Assembly (NCBI RefSeq): GCF_900182615.1
Contig: NZ_FXTE01000013.1
Location: 1 to 64,000, forward strand
DNA length: 64,000 bases
Source: Ruegeria faecimaris
GTDB taxonomy: Bacteria > Pseudomonadota > Alphaproteobacteria > Rhodobacterales > Rhodobacteraceae
Direction of reading: 5' to 3'
The notes beneath the pieces were generated by a model that made no database searches, was not told the origin of the DNA, and saw only the letters and a program-made list of their open reading frames with translations. Shown one piece after another: positions 26,956 to 35,399 of the stretch. A program made the translations under genes and the position numbers. Position 1 is the first letter of the stretch. Each line of letters begins with the position of its first letter.

Positions 26956-27014
26956 GGGATTGATCCTGACCCGTTTCTTGTCAGGGCGGTGTCAGAGGTT
27001 TCGGGTAAAACGAA

Positions 27015-27040
27015 AAAGGCCGCCCAGAAGGGCGGCCTTT
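27015..27040. terminator. Bidirectional terminator between the MFS gene and rpmE
   Basis: AAAGGCCGCCC and GGGCGGCCTTT form a perfect eleven-base-pair stem with an AGAA loop. The A-rich left flank becomes a T run on the minus strand (AAAAA at 27013-27017), which fits rpmE termination; the right flank has TTT for the plus-strand transcript. Confidence 0.85.
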
Positions 27041-27061
27041 CGCATTCGAAACGGGTCAGGC

Positions 27062-27283
27062 TTAGAAGCCCAGACCTTCGTATTTCTTTTTGAACTTCGA
27101 CACACGGCCACCGGCGTCCATCAGACGCGCGCCGCCACCGGTCCATGCGGGGTGCACGGAGGGGTCGATTTCCAGAGCCAGCTGATCGCCTTCGGAGCCC
27201 CAGGTGGATTTCATCTGAACTATGGTGCCATCGGTCATTTTGACGTCGATGACGTGATAATCGGGATGGATGTCTTTTTTCAT
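27062..27283 (-). CDS. rpmE: 50S ribosomal protein L31
   Basis: A 73-residue L31 of the alphaproteobacterial form: [19 protein letters not shown] at the start and [21 protein letters not shown] near the end. It has no zinc-binding CxxC pair, so it belongs to the zinc-independent class. AAGGAA precedes the ATG. It follows rplS by 11 bases and ends at a strong terminator. Confidence 0.96.
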   Translation of the reverse strand: MKKDIHPDYHVIDVKMTDGTIVQMKSTWGSEGDQLALEIDPSVHPAWTGGGARLMDAGGRVSKFKKKYEGLGF

Positions 27284-27294
27284 CTTTCCGTTCC

Positions 27295-27678
27295 TTACGC
27301 TTCGGCGCCAGCTTTGGGCTTGTAGTTGGTGACCTCTGCGATACGTGCGGATTTACCGCGACGAGTGCGCAGATAATACAGTTTGGCGCGACGAACGCGG
27401 CCACGGCGGACAACGGTGATGCTGTCGATATTGGTTGAATACAGCGGGAACACACGCTCCACGCCTTCACCAAAGGAAATCTTACGCACGGTGAACGCAC
27501 CGGCGATGGTGTTGCCACCTTTACGGGCGATGCAGACGCCTTCGTAGTTCTGAACACGGGTGCGCGACCCTTCGGTCACTTTAAAGCCGACACGAATGGT
27601 GTCACCGGCTTTGAAATCAGGGATGTCTTTCCCCAGGGCGGCAATCTGTTCCGCCTCAAGCTGTGCGATCAGGTCCAT
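27295..27678 (-). CDS. rplS: 50S ribosomal protein L19
   Basis: A 127-residue L19, which contacts the 30S interface near the aminoacyl-tRNA site. It shows the family blocks [24 protein letters not shown]-type [13 protein letters not shown], and [20 protein letters not shown] with the following [20 protein letters not shown] lies seven bases before the start. The usual partner trmD is about 1.3 kb upstream, separated here by a lysozyme gene on the other strand, so rplS-rpmE must have their own promoter. Confidence 0.97.
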   Translation of the reverse strand: MDLIAQLEAEQIAALGKDIPDFKAGDTIRVGFKVTEGSRTRVQNYEGVCIARKGGNTIAGAFTVRKISFGEGVERVFPLYSTNIDSITVVRRGRVRRAKLYYLRTRRGKSARIAEVTNYKPKAGAEA

Positions 27679-27697
27679 CGCAGGTTCTCCTATCTGC

Positions 27698-27714
27698 TCG
27701 TGGTTGGTCCACGA
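27698..27714 (-). promoter_or_regulatory. Hairpin next to the rplS ribosome binding site
   Basis: TCGTGG and CCACGA form a six-base-pair stem with a five-base loop, ending seven bases before the AGGAGA of rplS on the minus strand. It could be part of an autoregulatory L19 leader; L19 leaders are known in Firmicutes and Flavobacteria, not to my knowledge here. Confidence 0.35.
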
Positions 27715-28059
27715 AGTTTGGGCACGGCCTGAGAGCTCTTGGTCTTCACCGGGTCCTGCGTACAGCCCGCCAGAGGTCAGATCGAATGTTCACTTGGTCT
27801 CTGGCCTGCCCGCCGCGCCGTGGCTGAAGAAAGCCGGGCGTCACGACATGATGCAAACCAAAACACCGGAGTCGCGAAGTTGCGGCACCGGATTGCGGTC
27901 ATTTACGGGCATCGGGGGCAGGGATCAAGCCTAAATCGCCATGCAAGGCGGGGAAAACGGTGGGTTTCCGCCGCACGCAAACAGAACCATTGCCTTGCGG
28001 GGCTGATCAGGCAAACTGGACGTAATTATAAGAGCAGTCATTTGATACAGGATTAGATC
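27715..28059. other. Divergent promoter region of rplS and the lysozyme gene
   Basis: About 345 bases with no supported gene. It should contain the promoter of rplS-rpmE (minus) and of the GH25 gene (plus). I could not assign convincing -35/-10 pairs. Confidence 0.4.
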
Positions 28060-28863
28060 ATGCGCACCGCATTGATGCTCGCCGTCATGGCCTTTGCGAC
28101 CCTGTCCTGCGGTCGCAGCAGCCCGCCGCCGCAACTGGTCGAGGCCCAGTCGTTTCCAGATGCTACGCCGCCCTCTGTGATCTTCCCAGCCTTTGCAGAT
28201 GCAGACCCCCACGAATGGGAAGGGAGACATCCGGGGCATTACCCGGTGCACGGGCTGGACGTATCGCGCTGGCAAGGAGCGATAGACTGGCGCACCGCCA
28301 AGCAGTCCGGCGTTAGTTTCGTCTTTATCAAAGCGACCGAAGGGGGCGATGTCGCCGACCCCATGTTTGCCAGCCATCGGCAAGGTGCGCAGGCTGCGGG
28401 CGTGCCGTGGGGGGCATATCATTACTACTATTTCTGCCGGTCGGCGCGGGAACAGGCCCGCTGGTTCATCCAGAACGTACCCAAGGGATCGGATCTGCCA
28501 CATGTGCTGGACATGGAGTGGACCCCGCATTCTAAGACCTGCACCTTGCGCCCCGATGGTGCGACGGTCCGGGCCGAGGCTCAACAGTTCCTGGATATCC
28601 TCGAACGCCACTATGGGCGCCGTCCGATCGTCTATACGACGGTGGATTTCTATGGTGATACGAATATCGGGCGGCTGCCCAAGACTGAGTTCTGGTTGCG
28701 TTCGGTCGCCGGTCATCCGCGAAATGTGTATCCCAAAGCGGTGTGGCGGCTCTGGCAATACACCGGCACCGGGCTGGTGCCCGGTGTTCAGGGGAGGGTT
28801 GATATCAATGTCTTCAACGGGCCACCGGAAATCTGGGCGCGCTGGAAATCTGGTAGCCCTTAG
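28060..28863 (+). CDS. GH25 family lysozyme, probable lipoprotein
   Basis: A 267-residue peptidoglycan hydrolase of glycoside hydrolase family 25 (N-acetylmuramidase). The N-terminus MRTALMLAVMAFATLSCGRSS in part is a lipoprotein signal with lipobox TLSC, so the enzyme is probably anchored in the outer or inner membrane. The catalytic domain (about 62-262) opens with HGLDVSRWQGAIDW, continues with FVFIKATEGGD and carries the DxE pair in HVLDMEWTP. It interrupts the trmD-rplS neighbourhood in the opposite orientation. Confidence 0.9.
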   Translation: MRTALMLAVMAFATLSCGRSSPPPQLVEAQSFPDATPPSVIFPAFADADPHEWEGRHPGHYPVHGLDVSRWQGAIDWRTAKQSGVSFVFIKATEGGDVADPMFASHRQGAQAAGVPWGAYHYYYFCRSAREQARWFIQNVPKGSDLPHVLDMEWTPHSKTCTLRPDGATVRAEAQQFLDILERHYGRRPIVYTTVDFYGDTNIGRLPKTEFWLRSVAGHPRNVYPKAVWRLWQYTGTGLVPGVQGRVDINVFNGPPEIWARWKSGSP

Positions 28864-28979
28864 ACTTTGGGCACCCCATAGGTTTCGACGGTGTCGCCCA
28901 CGACGAAGTGACCAAGCGTGCATTCGCGCTTCCCCCCCGAAAAATTCTGCAGCCGGGACCGCTCAGTTGCGGGGCTCAT
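28860..28979 (-). CDS. Possible 39-residue protein after trmD
   Basis: A short frame begins with ATG at 28979 and ends at 28860, overlapping the lysozyme stop codon. The product contains ECTLGHFVVGDTVETYGVPKV, which reads like a real, conserved small protein, but there is no clear ribosome binding site and I do not recognise the family. It begins 15 bases after the trmD stop, so it would be translated from the trmD transcript. Confidence 0.35.
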   Translation of the reverse strand: MSPATERSRLQNFSGGKRECTLGHFVVGDTVETYGVPKV

Positions 28980-28994
28980 ATCACACGGGGGATG

Positions 28995-29804
28995 TCATTC
29001 AGACGTCTCTTCCGGTTCACCCAGATAGGCCTCCCACAGATCGGGTCGCCGTTCGCGGGTGATCTGTTCGGACATATCGTGACGCCATTCGGCGATGCGA
29101 CCATGATGGCCTGACATCAAAATCTCGGGGATTGGGCGGCCTTTCCATTCGGCCGGGCGGGTGTACTGGGGGTGCTCCAGCAGGCCCGACGAAAAACTCT
29201 CTTCTTCGGCCGAGGCCTGATTGCCCAGAACGCCGGGGATCAGACGCACCGTGGCGTCGATCAGCGCTTGCGCGGCAATCTCGCCTCCGGTCATCACGAA
29301 ATCCCCCAGCGAGACCTCTTGGACGCCGTAATGCTCCAGCACCCGTTCATCAACACCTTCAAACCGCCCACAAAGCAGGGTCATGCCATCACAGCGCGCG
29401 AGGTTCTGCATCATGCGCTGGTCCATGCGGCGACCGCGCGGGCTAAGGTAGATCAGAGGCCAGTTTCCTTGCGCCTCGGTCATCGTGTGCTCGATTGCTT
29501 CGCCCAATACATCAGAGCGCAACACCATCCCCGCTCCGCCGCCGGCCGGGGTGTCGTCCACATTGCGATGCTTGCCGACACCGAACTGACGCAGGTCAAC
29601 GGTTTCAAGCTGCCACAACCCTTCTTGCAGGGCTTTTCCAGTCAGGCTTTCGCCAAGAACTCCGGGAAAGGCCGACGGAAACAAGGTGATGATCTTGGCC
29701 TTCCACACCCCATGCAAATCGGGCGTGGGCGTAAGCAGTTCGCGCGGTTTCAGCGTAGGACGGATCGCCTTGCGACCATGAGATTTCGGGGACGTATCAG
29801 TCAT
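28995..29804 (-). CDS. trmD: tRNA (guanine37-N1)-methyltransferase
   Basis: A 269-residue SPOUT-class enzyme that methylates G37 of tRNAs reading CNN and related codons, preventing frameshifts. Diagnostic blocks are KIITLFPSAFPG, RQFGVGKHRNVDDTPAGGGAGMV in pieces, LIYLSPRGRR, LLCGRFEGVDERVLE and the trefoil-knot SLGDFVMTGGEIAAQ, then SFSSGLLEHPQYTRP. The first 30 residues are an extra hydrophilic extension compared with E. coli TrmD. Its start overlaps the stop of the sulfotransferase-like gene (ATGA). Confidence 0.97.
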   Translation of the reverse strand: MTDTSPKSHGRKAIRPTLKPRELLTPTPDLHGVWKAKIITLFPSAFPGVLGESLTGKALQEGLWQLETVDLRQFGVGKHRNVDDTPAGGGAGMVLRSDVLGEAIEHTMTEAQGNWPLIYLSPRGRRMDQRMMQNLARCDGMTLLCGRFEGVDERVLEHYGVQEVSLGDFVMTGGEIAAQALIDATVRLIPGVLGNQASAEEESFSSGLLEHPQYTRPAEWKGRPIPEILMSGHHGRIAEWRHDMSEQITRERRPDLWEAYLGEPEETSE

Positions 29805-30616
29805 GATATACCAATCAGGCCTGTCTGCGCGCGTTCAATCACGGCAGTCTTTTGCGCCACCAGAGCCGCCTCGTCCAGGCGCGAACGGTTCAGGTCCAGC
29901 AACTCGGACAGGACGTCTTCGGGGAGCCGGGTATTGACCTGAGTCGGAGGCACCAGAAGGTTGGCCTTGTCACGCGATAGGTCCATAAATTCGGCAAAGG
30001 GGTCGCCAGGTCCAAGCCGTCGCAGTTGCAAATCTTCCAGCCATTCAGTCGTAACAGAGACGGAAGGCAGCTTTTCCCTGATGCGGCTGACGGTGTCTTG
30101 CAGCGGCGGCAGGTGGTCCAGGTTGTCGCGAAAGGTTTCAAAGTCAAAAACCTGTCGCATCCGTTCCAGATCATGTGCCCACAGACTGCGCAACCAGCCT
30201 CCGCGCTGGCGCAGAGACAGGTATATCGTGATCTCAACCTCTTGCCCTGAAAATCGCTGGCGAATTGAATCCACCAGACAGGCAGCCAGATCGGGGGCCG
30301 CAGCATAGCCTTGGTCGATATTGCGGCTGGGCCTGAGGCCGGCGAAGTTTTCTTCGCTCAGGATCAGTCCCCGCTTGTCGCCGAAATCCAGGCTGTCCAG
30401 AAATTCGCGCAGCTGACTGCCAAACTCTGAGAGGGTTCCCACCGTTCCATAGACGGAATGGTTGGTGGCCGCGCGGGACAGGCCGGAATTGCGGGTGCGA
30501 TACGGTAGGACCAGCGCAAAATGCGGCCAAATCAGCTCGCGATTTTCATAGAGGAAGGATTGCGCCGCTGTTGTGCCAGTTTTGTGCAGGCCCAGATGCA
30601 GCAGGACCCGACGCAT
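29801..30616 (-). CDS. Sulfotransferase-like protein inside the rimM-trmD operon
   Basis: A 271-residue protein whose N-terminus RRVLLHLGLHKTGTTAAQSF has the PAPS-binding P-loop of sulfotransferases (HKTGTT). ILSEENFAGLRPSR and EITIYLSLRQRGGWLRSLW occupy the places of the second nucleotide-binding region, where the 3'-phosphate-binding Arg and Ser would be. The acceptor is unknown; roseobacter relatives are often annotated only as sulfotransferase-domain or hypothetical proteins. It overlaps rimM by one base (TGATG) and trmD by four (ATGA), so it is translated as part of this tRNA/ribosome maturation operon. Confidence 0.68.
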   Translation of the reverse strand: MRRVLLHLGLHKTGTTAAQSFLYENRELIWPHFALVLPYRTRNSGLSRAATNHSVYGTVGTLSEFGSQLREFLDSLDFGDKRGLILSEENFAGLRPSRNIDQGYAAAPDLAACLVDSIRQRFSGQEVEITIYLSLRQRGGWLRSLWAHDLERMRQVFDFETFRDNLDHLPPLQDTVSRIREKLPSVSVTTEWLEDLQLRRLGPGDPFAEFMDLSRDKANLLVPPTQVNTRLPEDVLSELLDLNRSRLDEAALVAQKTAVIERAQTGLIGIS

Positions 30617-31128
30617 CAGATCAGCCCTTCGGGCGGGTCGGCGACGATGCGGCCCTGTTCCAGATCAACTGTTGGAACCGACTCGAGTGTGAACGGTAGC
30701 AAAACAGTGGCATTCAGGCCCGGCCCGTGCAATTCCAACAGGTCCGCTGCACCGTGGTTCTGGACAGATTTAACCTGACCCAGCAACGCGCCCCCTGTGT
30801 CATAGACCGCAAGCCCGATCAGATCTGTGTGGTAGAACTCGTCATCAGGTAGCGAAGGCAACTGATCGCGCCGCGCAAACAGGCGCAGCCCCTTCAGGTC
30901 ATCTGCCTGTTCCTTGGTTTCAACTCCGCCCAATCTGGCGGCAAAGCCATTCTTGATCGGACGAGTCAGGACCAGCGGATAGCGTTCCGCGCCCTGCTCA
31001 TCCGTCAGCGGCGAATAGGCTTCGATATCCTCAGGGATCGCGCAATAGCTTTTCAGGCGCACTTCGCCGCGCACCCCGTATGAGCCCGCAACACTTCCTA
31101 CGCAGATCAGGTCATTCATTTGGTCCAT
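30616..31128 (-). CDS. rimM: 16S rRNA-processing protein RimM
   Basis: A 170-residue 30S maturation factor that binds S19 and helps assemble the 30S head. The N-terminal domain begins [21 protein letters not shown], and the C-terminal PRC-like barrel contains [20 protein letters not shown] and [17 protein letters not shown]. The length is normal. Its start lies inside the end of the 49-residue membrane-protein gene, and its end overlaps the sulfotransferase-like gene. Confidence 0.95.
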   Translation of the reverse strand: MDQMNDLICVGSVAGSYGVRGEVRLKSYCAIPEDIEAYSPLTDEQGAERYPLVLTRPIKNGFAARLGGVETKEQADDLKGLRLFARRDQLPSLPDDEFYHTDLIGLAVYDTGGALLGQVKSVQNHGAADLLELHGPGLNATVLLPFTLESVPTVDLEQGRIVADPPEGLI

Positions 31129-31261
31129 CCACCGTCACACATAGCCCGTCTTGCCATAACCCGCGTGCCTCACACGCTTCGCGCTGGTTCGAGCGTTCGA
31201 AAAACACGCCCACAATAAAGGCGATCATCAACAGGATAGGAAGCCGTAATAGTCCGAACAT
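31112..31261 (-). CDS. Small membrane protein, 49 residues
   Basis: A 49-residue protein with one N-terminal membrane segment ([18 protein letters not shown]), followed by a short polar part with two cysteines ([14 protein letters not shown]). GGAGG precedes the ATG at 31261 by about eleven bases. It overlaps the rimM start by 17 bases. The two cysteines would face the periplasm if the N-terminus is inside. I do not know a function; similar small proteins occur at this place in roseobacters. Confidence 0.6.
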   Translation of the reverse strand: MFGLLRLPILLMIAFIVGVFFERSNQREACEARGLWQDGLCVTVDGPNE

Positions 31262-31265
31262 ACGT

Positions 31266-31901
31266 CTATCGTACCTCCACAAGCAGGTTGTTGTCGCGGA
31301 ATTCCCAGCCAGATTGCTGCAACTCGGGGGTTTCCGAGTGCTCTTCGGGCCATCCGACACAGAAGTAACCGATCAACCGCCAGCTATCCGACACGTTCAG
31401 ATCACGCGCCATTTGTTCGGGGTCCAGAATAGACACCCATCCCAACCCCATCCCTTCGGCCCGCAACGCAAGCCAGAACAACGTGACAGCCGAGACCACG
31501 GAATAGCGCCGCATCTCGGGCATCGAACCTGCACCCAAACCGCGTCCCTTGTCGGTGGAATCGTCGCAGAACACGGCCAGCTGCACCGGTGCTTCCTGCA
31601 TTCCCGTCAGCTTCAACTGACTATACAGCCGCGCATTATCGCCCGAGTATCCCTGTAGGGCCTGGGCATTCGCAGCCTGAAAATTCTTTAGCGCCGCTTC
31701 GCGCGCGGCCGTGCTTTCGACACGGACCACTCGCCAGGGCTCGCTTAGCCCCACAGAAGGTGCCAGTCGAAACGCGTCGAGGCAGCGCGTCAGCACTGCC
31801 TCGTCCACAGCTTCGTCGCGAAACCGGCGCACATCGCGCCGGAGTCGCAGCAACAGATCGAACTGCGTGCGAAAATCGTCGGTAAAGGTCTGATCCCGCA
31901 C
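31266..31901 (-). CDS. bluB: 5,6-dimethylbenzimidazole synthase
   Basis: A 211-residue member of the nitroreductase superfamily matching BluB, which breaks down reduced FMN with oxygen to make 5,6-dimethylbenzimidazole, the lower ligand of vitamin B12. Evidence: RRDVRRFRDEAVDEAVLTRC, the DAFRLAPSVGLSEPWRVVRV segment, GMQEAPVQLAVFCD, and GLGWVSILDPEQMARDLNV near the end. It is placed between rpsP and rimM instead of in a cobalamin operon; the cobC-cobD pair is 24 kb away. Confidence 0.93.
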   Translation of the reverse strand: MRDQTFTDDFRTQFDLLLRLRRDVRRFRDEAVDEAVLTRCLDAFRLAPSVGLSEPWRVVRVESTAAREAALKNFQAANAQALQGYSGDNARLYSQLKLTGMQEAPVQLAVFCDDSTDKGRGLGAGSMPEMRRYSVVSAVTLFWLALRAEGMGLGWVSILDPEQMARDLNVSDSWRLIGYFCVGWPEEHSETPELQQSGWEFRDNNLLVEVR

Positions 31902-31913
31902 GCGCCGCCCTGC

Positions 31914-32303
31914 TTACTCTTCTGCTGCTGCTTCTTCAGCAGGCGCAGCAGCAGCTTCGGCAGCTTCAGCGGCCTTTGCAGCTTTTTCTTCCGCGCGCTC
32001 CTGAGCTTTCTTGCCCGGGGTACCCTTGTTGGGGTTGCTACGCTCAGCTTTTTCCTTGGCGCCGGCTGCTTCCAGCATGCGGGCGATCCGGTCGGTGGGC
32101 TGGGCGCCCTGGTCCAGCCAGTACTGGATGCGCTCCATGTCCATTTTAACGCGCTCTTCGTTGTCTTTCGGCAGCAGCGGGTTGTAGGTGCCCAGCTTTT
32201 CGATGAAACGGCCGTCGCGCGGCATGCGGCTGTCGGCAGCCACGATGCGGTAGAAGGGACGCTTTTTCGAGCCGCCGCGGGCGAGACGAATTTTCATTGC
32301 CAT
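31914..32303 (-). CDS. rpsP: 30S ribosomal protein S16 with C-terminal extension
   Basis: A 129-residue S16. The core (1-84) has [41 protein letters not shown] and [16 protein letters not shown]. Residues 85-129 are an added low-complexity tail rich in Lys, Ala and Glu, common in Alphaproteobacteria and absent from E. coli. It starts the ribosomal part of this minus-strand cluster, 42 bases after chorismate mutase. Confidence 0.96.
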   Translation of the reverse strand: MAMKIRLARGGSKKRPFYRIVAADSRMPRDGRFIEKLGTYNPLLPKDNEERVKMDMERIQYWLDQGAQPTDRIARMLEAAGAKEKAERSNPNKGTPGKKAQERAEEKAAKAAEAAEAAAAPAEEAAAEE

Positions 32304-32345
32304 GGTGGTATCTCCTTTAGATGGCGTGTGCCGGGAACGGCCCGG

Positions 32346-32642
32346 TCAATTCTGGTGTTTCTTATGGTGTCGGATGACTTCCTGAATGATGAAATTCAGA
32401 AAAGCCTTGGCGAAATCGGGGTCAAGATCGGCCTCTTTCGCCAGGTCTTCTAACCGTGCGATCTGCGCAGCTTCGCGCGTGGGATCGGACGGGGGAAGGT
32501 CGTGTGCCGCTTTCAGTTTGCCAACGGCTTGTGTGTGCTTGAACCGCTCGCCCAGTGTGTAAACCAGAATCGCGTCCAAGCGATCGATGCTTTCGCGGTG
32601 GTCCTTGAGCAACGCGGCAGCCTGAGTCACGGGATTGGTCAT
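32346..32642 (-). CDS. Chorismate mutase, AroQ type
   Basis: A 98-residue all-helical monofunctional chorismate mutase that converts chorismate to prephenate for phenylalanine and tyrosine synthesis. The first helix carries HRESIDRLDAILVYTLGERF, with the active-site arginine, and the lysine of AVGKLKAAHDLPPSDPTRE lies in the second segment. Its start overlaps the stop of the acetyltransferase gene upstream (ATGA). The rpsP gene follows. Confidence 0.92.
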   Translation of the reverse strand: MTNPVTQAAALLKDHRESIDRLDAILVYTLGERFKHTQAVGKLKAAHDLPPSDPTREAAQIARLEDLAKEADLDPDFAKAFLNFIIQEVIRHHKKHQN

Positions 32643-33190
32643 TGGCCGGTCCTTTCGGTGGTCAAAGCAGGTTCGGATAAATCGAGCGTGGGATGGCGCC
32701 AGACCTGGCAGGGCTTGCCCATCACTTCGCCTTCGCGCTCGAAGCTGGCCCCCATACGCTCGGCCAAGGCACGAGAGCGCGTGTTTTCATGCGCGATATA
32801 GCTGATGACGCCATTCAAACCCTGTTGGCGCGCAGCATAGTCGCGAGCTGCAAGGGCTGCCTCGAAAGCCAGACCTTTGCCTTCCGCCCCGTCCATCAGG
32901 GTCCAGCCGAGTTCGGGTTCGTCCCAGCCAGGTACATCAATGATGCCAACCGCGCCAACAAAGCGACCGCTGGAATTCTCGGTCAGATGCCAAAGGCCGT
33001 AGCCTTTCAGCGCCCAGTGACCCAGACGCGTTGCCAGAGAGCTCCAGCTGCCCACCTGATCCCGCGGACCGCCAACCATATGGCTGCGCTCGGATGCATA
33101 GAAGGCAGTCAACTCAGGCAAGTCATCCGCATGCGGGGCCCGCAGAACAAGGCGTTCAGTTTCGATGATCGGGATGGAGAACGTCGTCAT
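32639..33190 (-). CDS. GNAT acetyltransferase (RimJ/RimL type), copy 2
   Basis: A 183-residue N-acetyltransferase of the RimJ/RimL subgroup: IIETERLVLRAPHADDLPEL, then PELGWTLMDGAEGKGLAFEAA for the acetyl-CoA loop, and ISYIAHENTRSRALAERMGAS. It is a paralogue of the next gene upstream, to which it is fused by an ATGA overlap, suggesting a tandem duplication. The acceptor may be a ribosomal protein N-terminus or a small amine; not known. Confidence 0.88.
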   Translation of the reverse strand: MTTFSIPIIETERLVLRAPHADDLPELTAFYASERSHMVGGPRDQVGSWSSLATRLGHWALKGYGLWHLTENSSGRFVGAVGIIDVPGWDEPELGWTLMDGAEGKGLAFEAALAARDYAARQQGLNGVISYIAHENTRSRALAERMGASFEREGEVMGKPCQVWRHPTLDLSEPALTTERTGQ

Positions 33191-33741
33191 GCGTATGCCT
33201 CCACTCCACCGTTCTCAAGGTCTGATGGAGCCGGATGCCGCCAAACCTGCATCTCGCCATAGGCCGGGTGTTTATAGATGCTGTCAAACCGCGCACCCAA
33301 TCGATCGGCCACGGCTCTGCTCGCCAGATTGTCGGGGTCGATCAGAGAAATAGCAGTATCCCAGCCCAGTACGTCATAGGCATATGTCCGTGCTGCGAGC
33401 GCCGCCTCGGTCGCGTATCCTTTGCCTGTTGCGCTGCTCATCAGTGTCCAGCCGATTTCCGGCTCAGGCCAGCTATGCGGAAACCACAGCCCTACATGGC
33501 CGATGTATTTGCCGGCGCCTTTTTCCTCTACCGCCCAATACCCATAGCCGCGAAGGGTCCAGTGACCCAGCAGTAGGGCAAGTGTCCGCCATGTCTCATC
33601 CGCACGTTTGGGACCGCCGACGAATTTCGATGCGTCGCTGGCAAAGAATGCTTCCAGCGCGCTGAAATCGTCCTCGCACGGGGCGCGCAGGATCAGGCGT
33701 TCGGTTTCAAGCCGGGGGATATGAGGTGCAGCGGCGGTCAT
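33187..33741 (-). CDS. GNAT acetyltransferase (RimJ/RimL type), copy 1
   Basis: A 184-residue N-acetyltransferase paralogous to the following gene. Shared blocks are RLETERLILRAPCEDDFSAL, FVGGPKRADETW, LLLGHWTLRGYGYWAVEEKG, PEIGWTLMSSATGKGYATEA and LIDPDNLASRAVADRLGA. It begins directly after the ffh stop codon and overlaps the second copy. The pair lies in the SRP/ribosome gene cluster, which hints at, but does not prove, a translational role. Confidence 0.88.
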   Translation of the reverse strand: MTAAAPHIPRLETERLILRAPCEDDFSALEAFFASDASKFVGGPKRADETWRTLALLLGHWTLRGYGYWAVEEKGAGKYIGHVGLWFPHSWPEPEIGWTLMSSATGKGYATEAALAARTYAYDVLGWDTAISLIDPDNLASRAVADRLGARFDSIYKHPAYGEMQVWRHPAPSDLENGGVEAYA

Positions 33742-35238
33742 TTACTTCTTTTTGCCAAATCCGCTGAGGCCCGGAGGCAGGGCCATGCCTCCGCCCATTC
33801 CGGGCATCTTGCCACCCATCGCTTTGGCCGCCTGCTCCAGCGCCTTGGGGTCCATGCCTGCCGCCATGTCTTCTGGCGAGGGGCCGCCTTTGCCAAACAT
33901 GCCCTTCATGGCCTGTTTCAGCATCTTGCCTTTGCCCATCTTGCCCATCTTCTTCATCATGTCCGACATCTGCCGGTGCATCTTGAGCAGCTTGTTGAGG
34001 TCGCTGACCTCCATACCCGAACCCGCCGCGATACGTTTCTTGCGGCTGGCTTGCAGCAGTTGCGGGTTGGCGCGTTCACGCTTGGTCATGGATTGGATCA
34101 AGGCGATCTGGCGCTTGAGCACCTTATCATCCATGCCCGATTCTTCGACCTGTTTGGCCATCTTGCCCATGCCGGGCATCATGCCCATCATGCCTTGCAT
34201 GCCGCCCATCTGGATCATCTGTTCCAGCTGCATCTTCAGGTCGTTCATGTTGAACTGACCTTTGACCATGCGCTTCATCATGCGCTCGGTCTGTTCGATC
34301 TCCATTGTTTCCTGGGCCTTTTCGACCAAGGCAACGATGTCGCCCATTCCCAGAATACGTCCTGCAATCCGGTCCGGCTCGAACGTCTCAAGCGCGTCCA
34401 TCTTTTCGCCCAAGCCCACAAAGCGGATCGGTTTGCCGGTGACCGCGCGCATCGACAGCGCCGCACCGCCGCGCCCATCGCCATCCATACGGGTCAGAAC
34501 CACGCCCGAGATACCGACCTTGGCTTCGAATTCCTCGGCGACCTCAACGGCGACCTGACCGGTCAGACCGTCGACGACCAGCAGGGTTTCGCGCGGGTCG
34601 ACCGCGTTGCGAACCTGCTCGACCTCGTTCATCAGCACTTCGTCGATGTGCAGACGGCCCGCAGTGTCGAGCATATAGACGTCATAACCACCCAGCGTCG
34701 CTTGCTGCTTGGCGCGTTTGGCGATGTCGACGGGCTTCTGTCCGGGAACAATCGGCAGCGTATCGACGCCGATCTGTGTGCCCAGAACGGCCAGCTGATC
34801 CATCGCCGCCGGGCGATAAACATCCAGCGAGGCCATCAGGACCTTCTTGCCCTCTTTCTCTTTCAGGCGTTTGGCCAGCTTACCGGTGGTTGTCGTCTTA
34901 CCCGAACCCTGCAAACCGACCATCAGGATCGGGGCAGGCGGGTTGTCGATCTTGAGCGCACCGGGGTCTTGCTCACCGCGCAGCACGTCAACCAGCGTGT
35001 CATGCACGATCTTGACGACCTGCTGGCCGGGGGTGATCGACTTGGTCACCGCTTGTCCGGTGGCTTGGTCCTGCACCTTCTTTACGAACTCACGCGCGAC
35101 CGGCAGCGAGACGTCAGCCTCAAGCAAGGCAACCCGTACTTCGCGCAGGGCGGTCTTGACGTCCTCTTCAGACAGCGCACCCTGTTTGGTCAGCCGGTCA
35201 AAGACGCCAGAGAGGCGTTCGGATAGATTTTCAAACAT
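33742..35238 (-). CDS. ffh: Signal recognition particle protein Ffh
   Basis: A 498-residue SRP GTPase that binds signal sequences of nascent membrane proteins and docks to FtsY. N domain about 1-88; G domain with GLQGSGKTTTTGKLAKRLK (G1), DTAGRLHIDE (G3) and TRMDGDGRGGAALS; methionine-rich M domain from about 325, ending in a Gly/Met-rich tail. The protein is slightly longer than E. coli Ffh because of this tail. It is the first gene of the minus-strand cluster down to the acetyltransferases. Confidence 0.98.
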   Translation of the reverse strand: MFENLSERLSGVFDRLTKQGALSEEDVKTALREVRVALLEADVSLPVAREFVKKVQDQATGQAVTKSITPGQQVVKIVHDTLVDVLRGEQDPGALKIDNPPAPILMVGLQGSGKTTTTGKLAKRLKEKEGKKVLMASLDVYRPAAMDQLAVLGTQIGVDTLPIVPGQKPVDIAKRAKQQATLGGYDVYMLDTAGRLHIDEVLMNEVEQVRNAVDPRETLLVVDGLTGQVAVEVAEEFEAKVGISGVVLTRMDGDGRGGAALSMRAVTGKPIRFVGLGEKMDALETFEPDRIAGRILGMGDIVALVEKAQETMEIEQTERMMKRMVKGQFNMNDLKMQLEQMIQMGGMQGMMGMMPGMGKMAKQVEESGMDDKVLKRQIALIQSMTKRERANPQLLQASRKKRIAAGSGMEVSDLNKLLKMHRQMSDMMKKMGKMGKGKMLKQAMKGMFGKGGPSPEDMAAGMDPKALEQAAKAMGGKMPGMGGGMALPPGLSGFGKKK

Positions 35239-35362
35239 GCCTGCGGCCTCCTTAGCCGGTTATCTGGTGGCGCTTCTCAGATAAGAAACACCGGTTAAAT
35301 ACACAATTGCCCCCACGGGCGAAACTCGCTGGTGGGGGGCGATCCCTGAACGACTCAAGGGA

Positions 35363-35384
35363 CCGGAAGATCAGACGCTTCCGG
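35363..35384. terminator. Hairpin between the 172-residue membrane protein gene and ffh
   Basis: CCGGAAG and CTTCCGG pair perfectly around an eight-base loop just after the stop of the upstream minus-strand gene. A second GC-rich inverted repeat (GCCCCCAC with GTGGGGGGC, about 35309-35340) follows. Either may end the upstream transcript; neither has a T run. Confidence 0.4.
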
Positions 35385-35399
35385 ATGTTGGGCAGGGAT

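Noticed and set aside
33721..35226. 501-residue plus-strand frame opposite ffh
   Set aside because: His/Leu-rich antisense product; ffh is beyond doubt.
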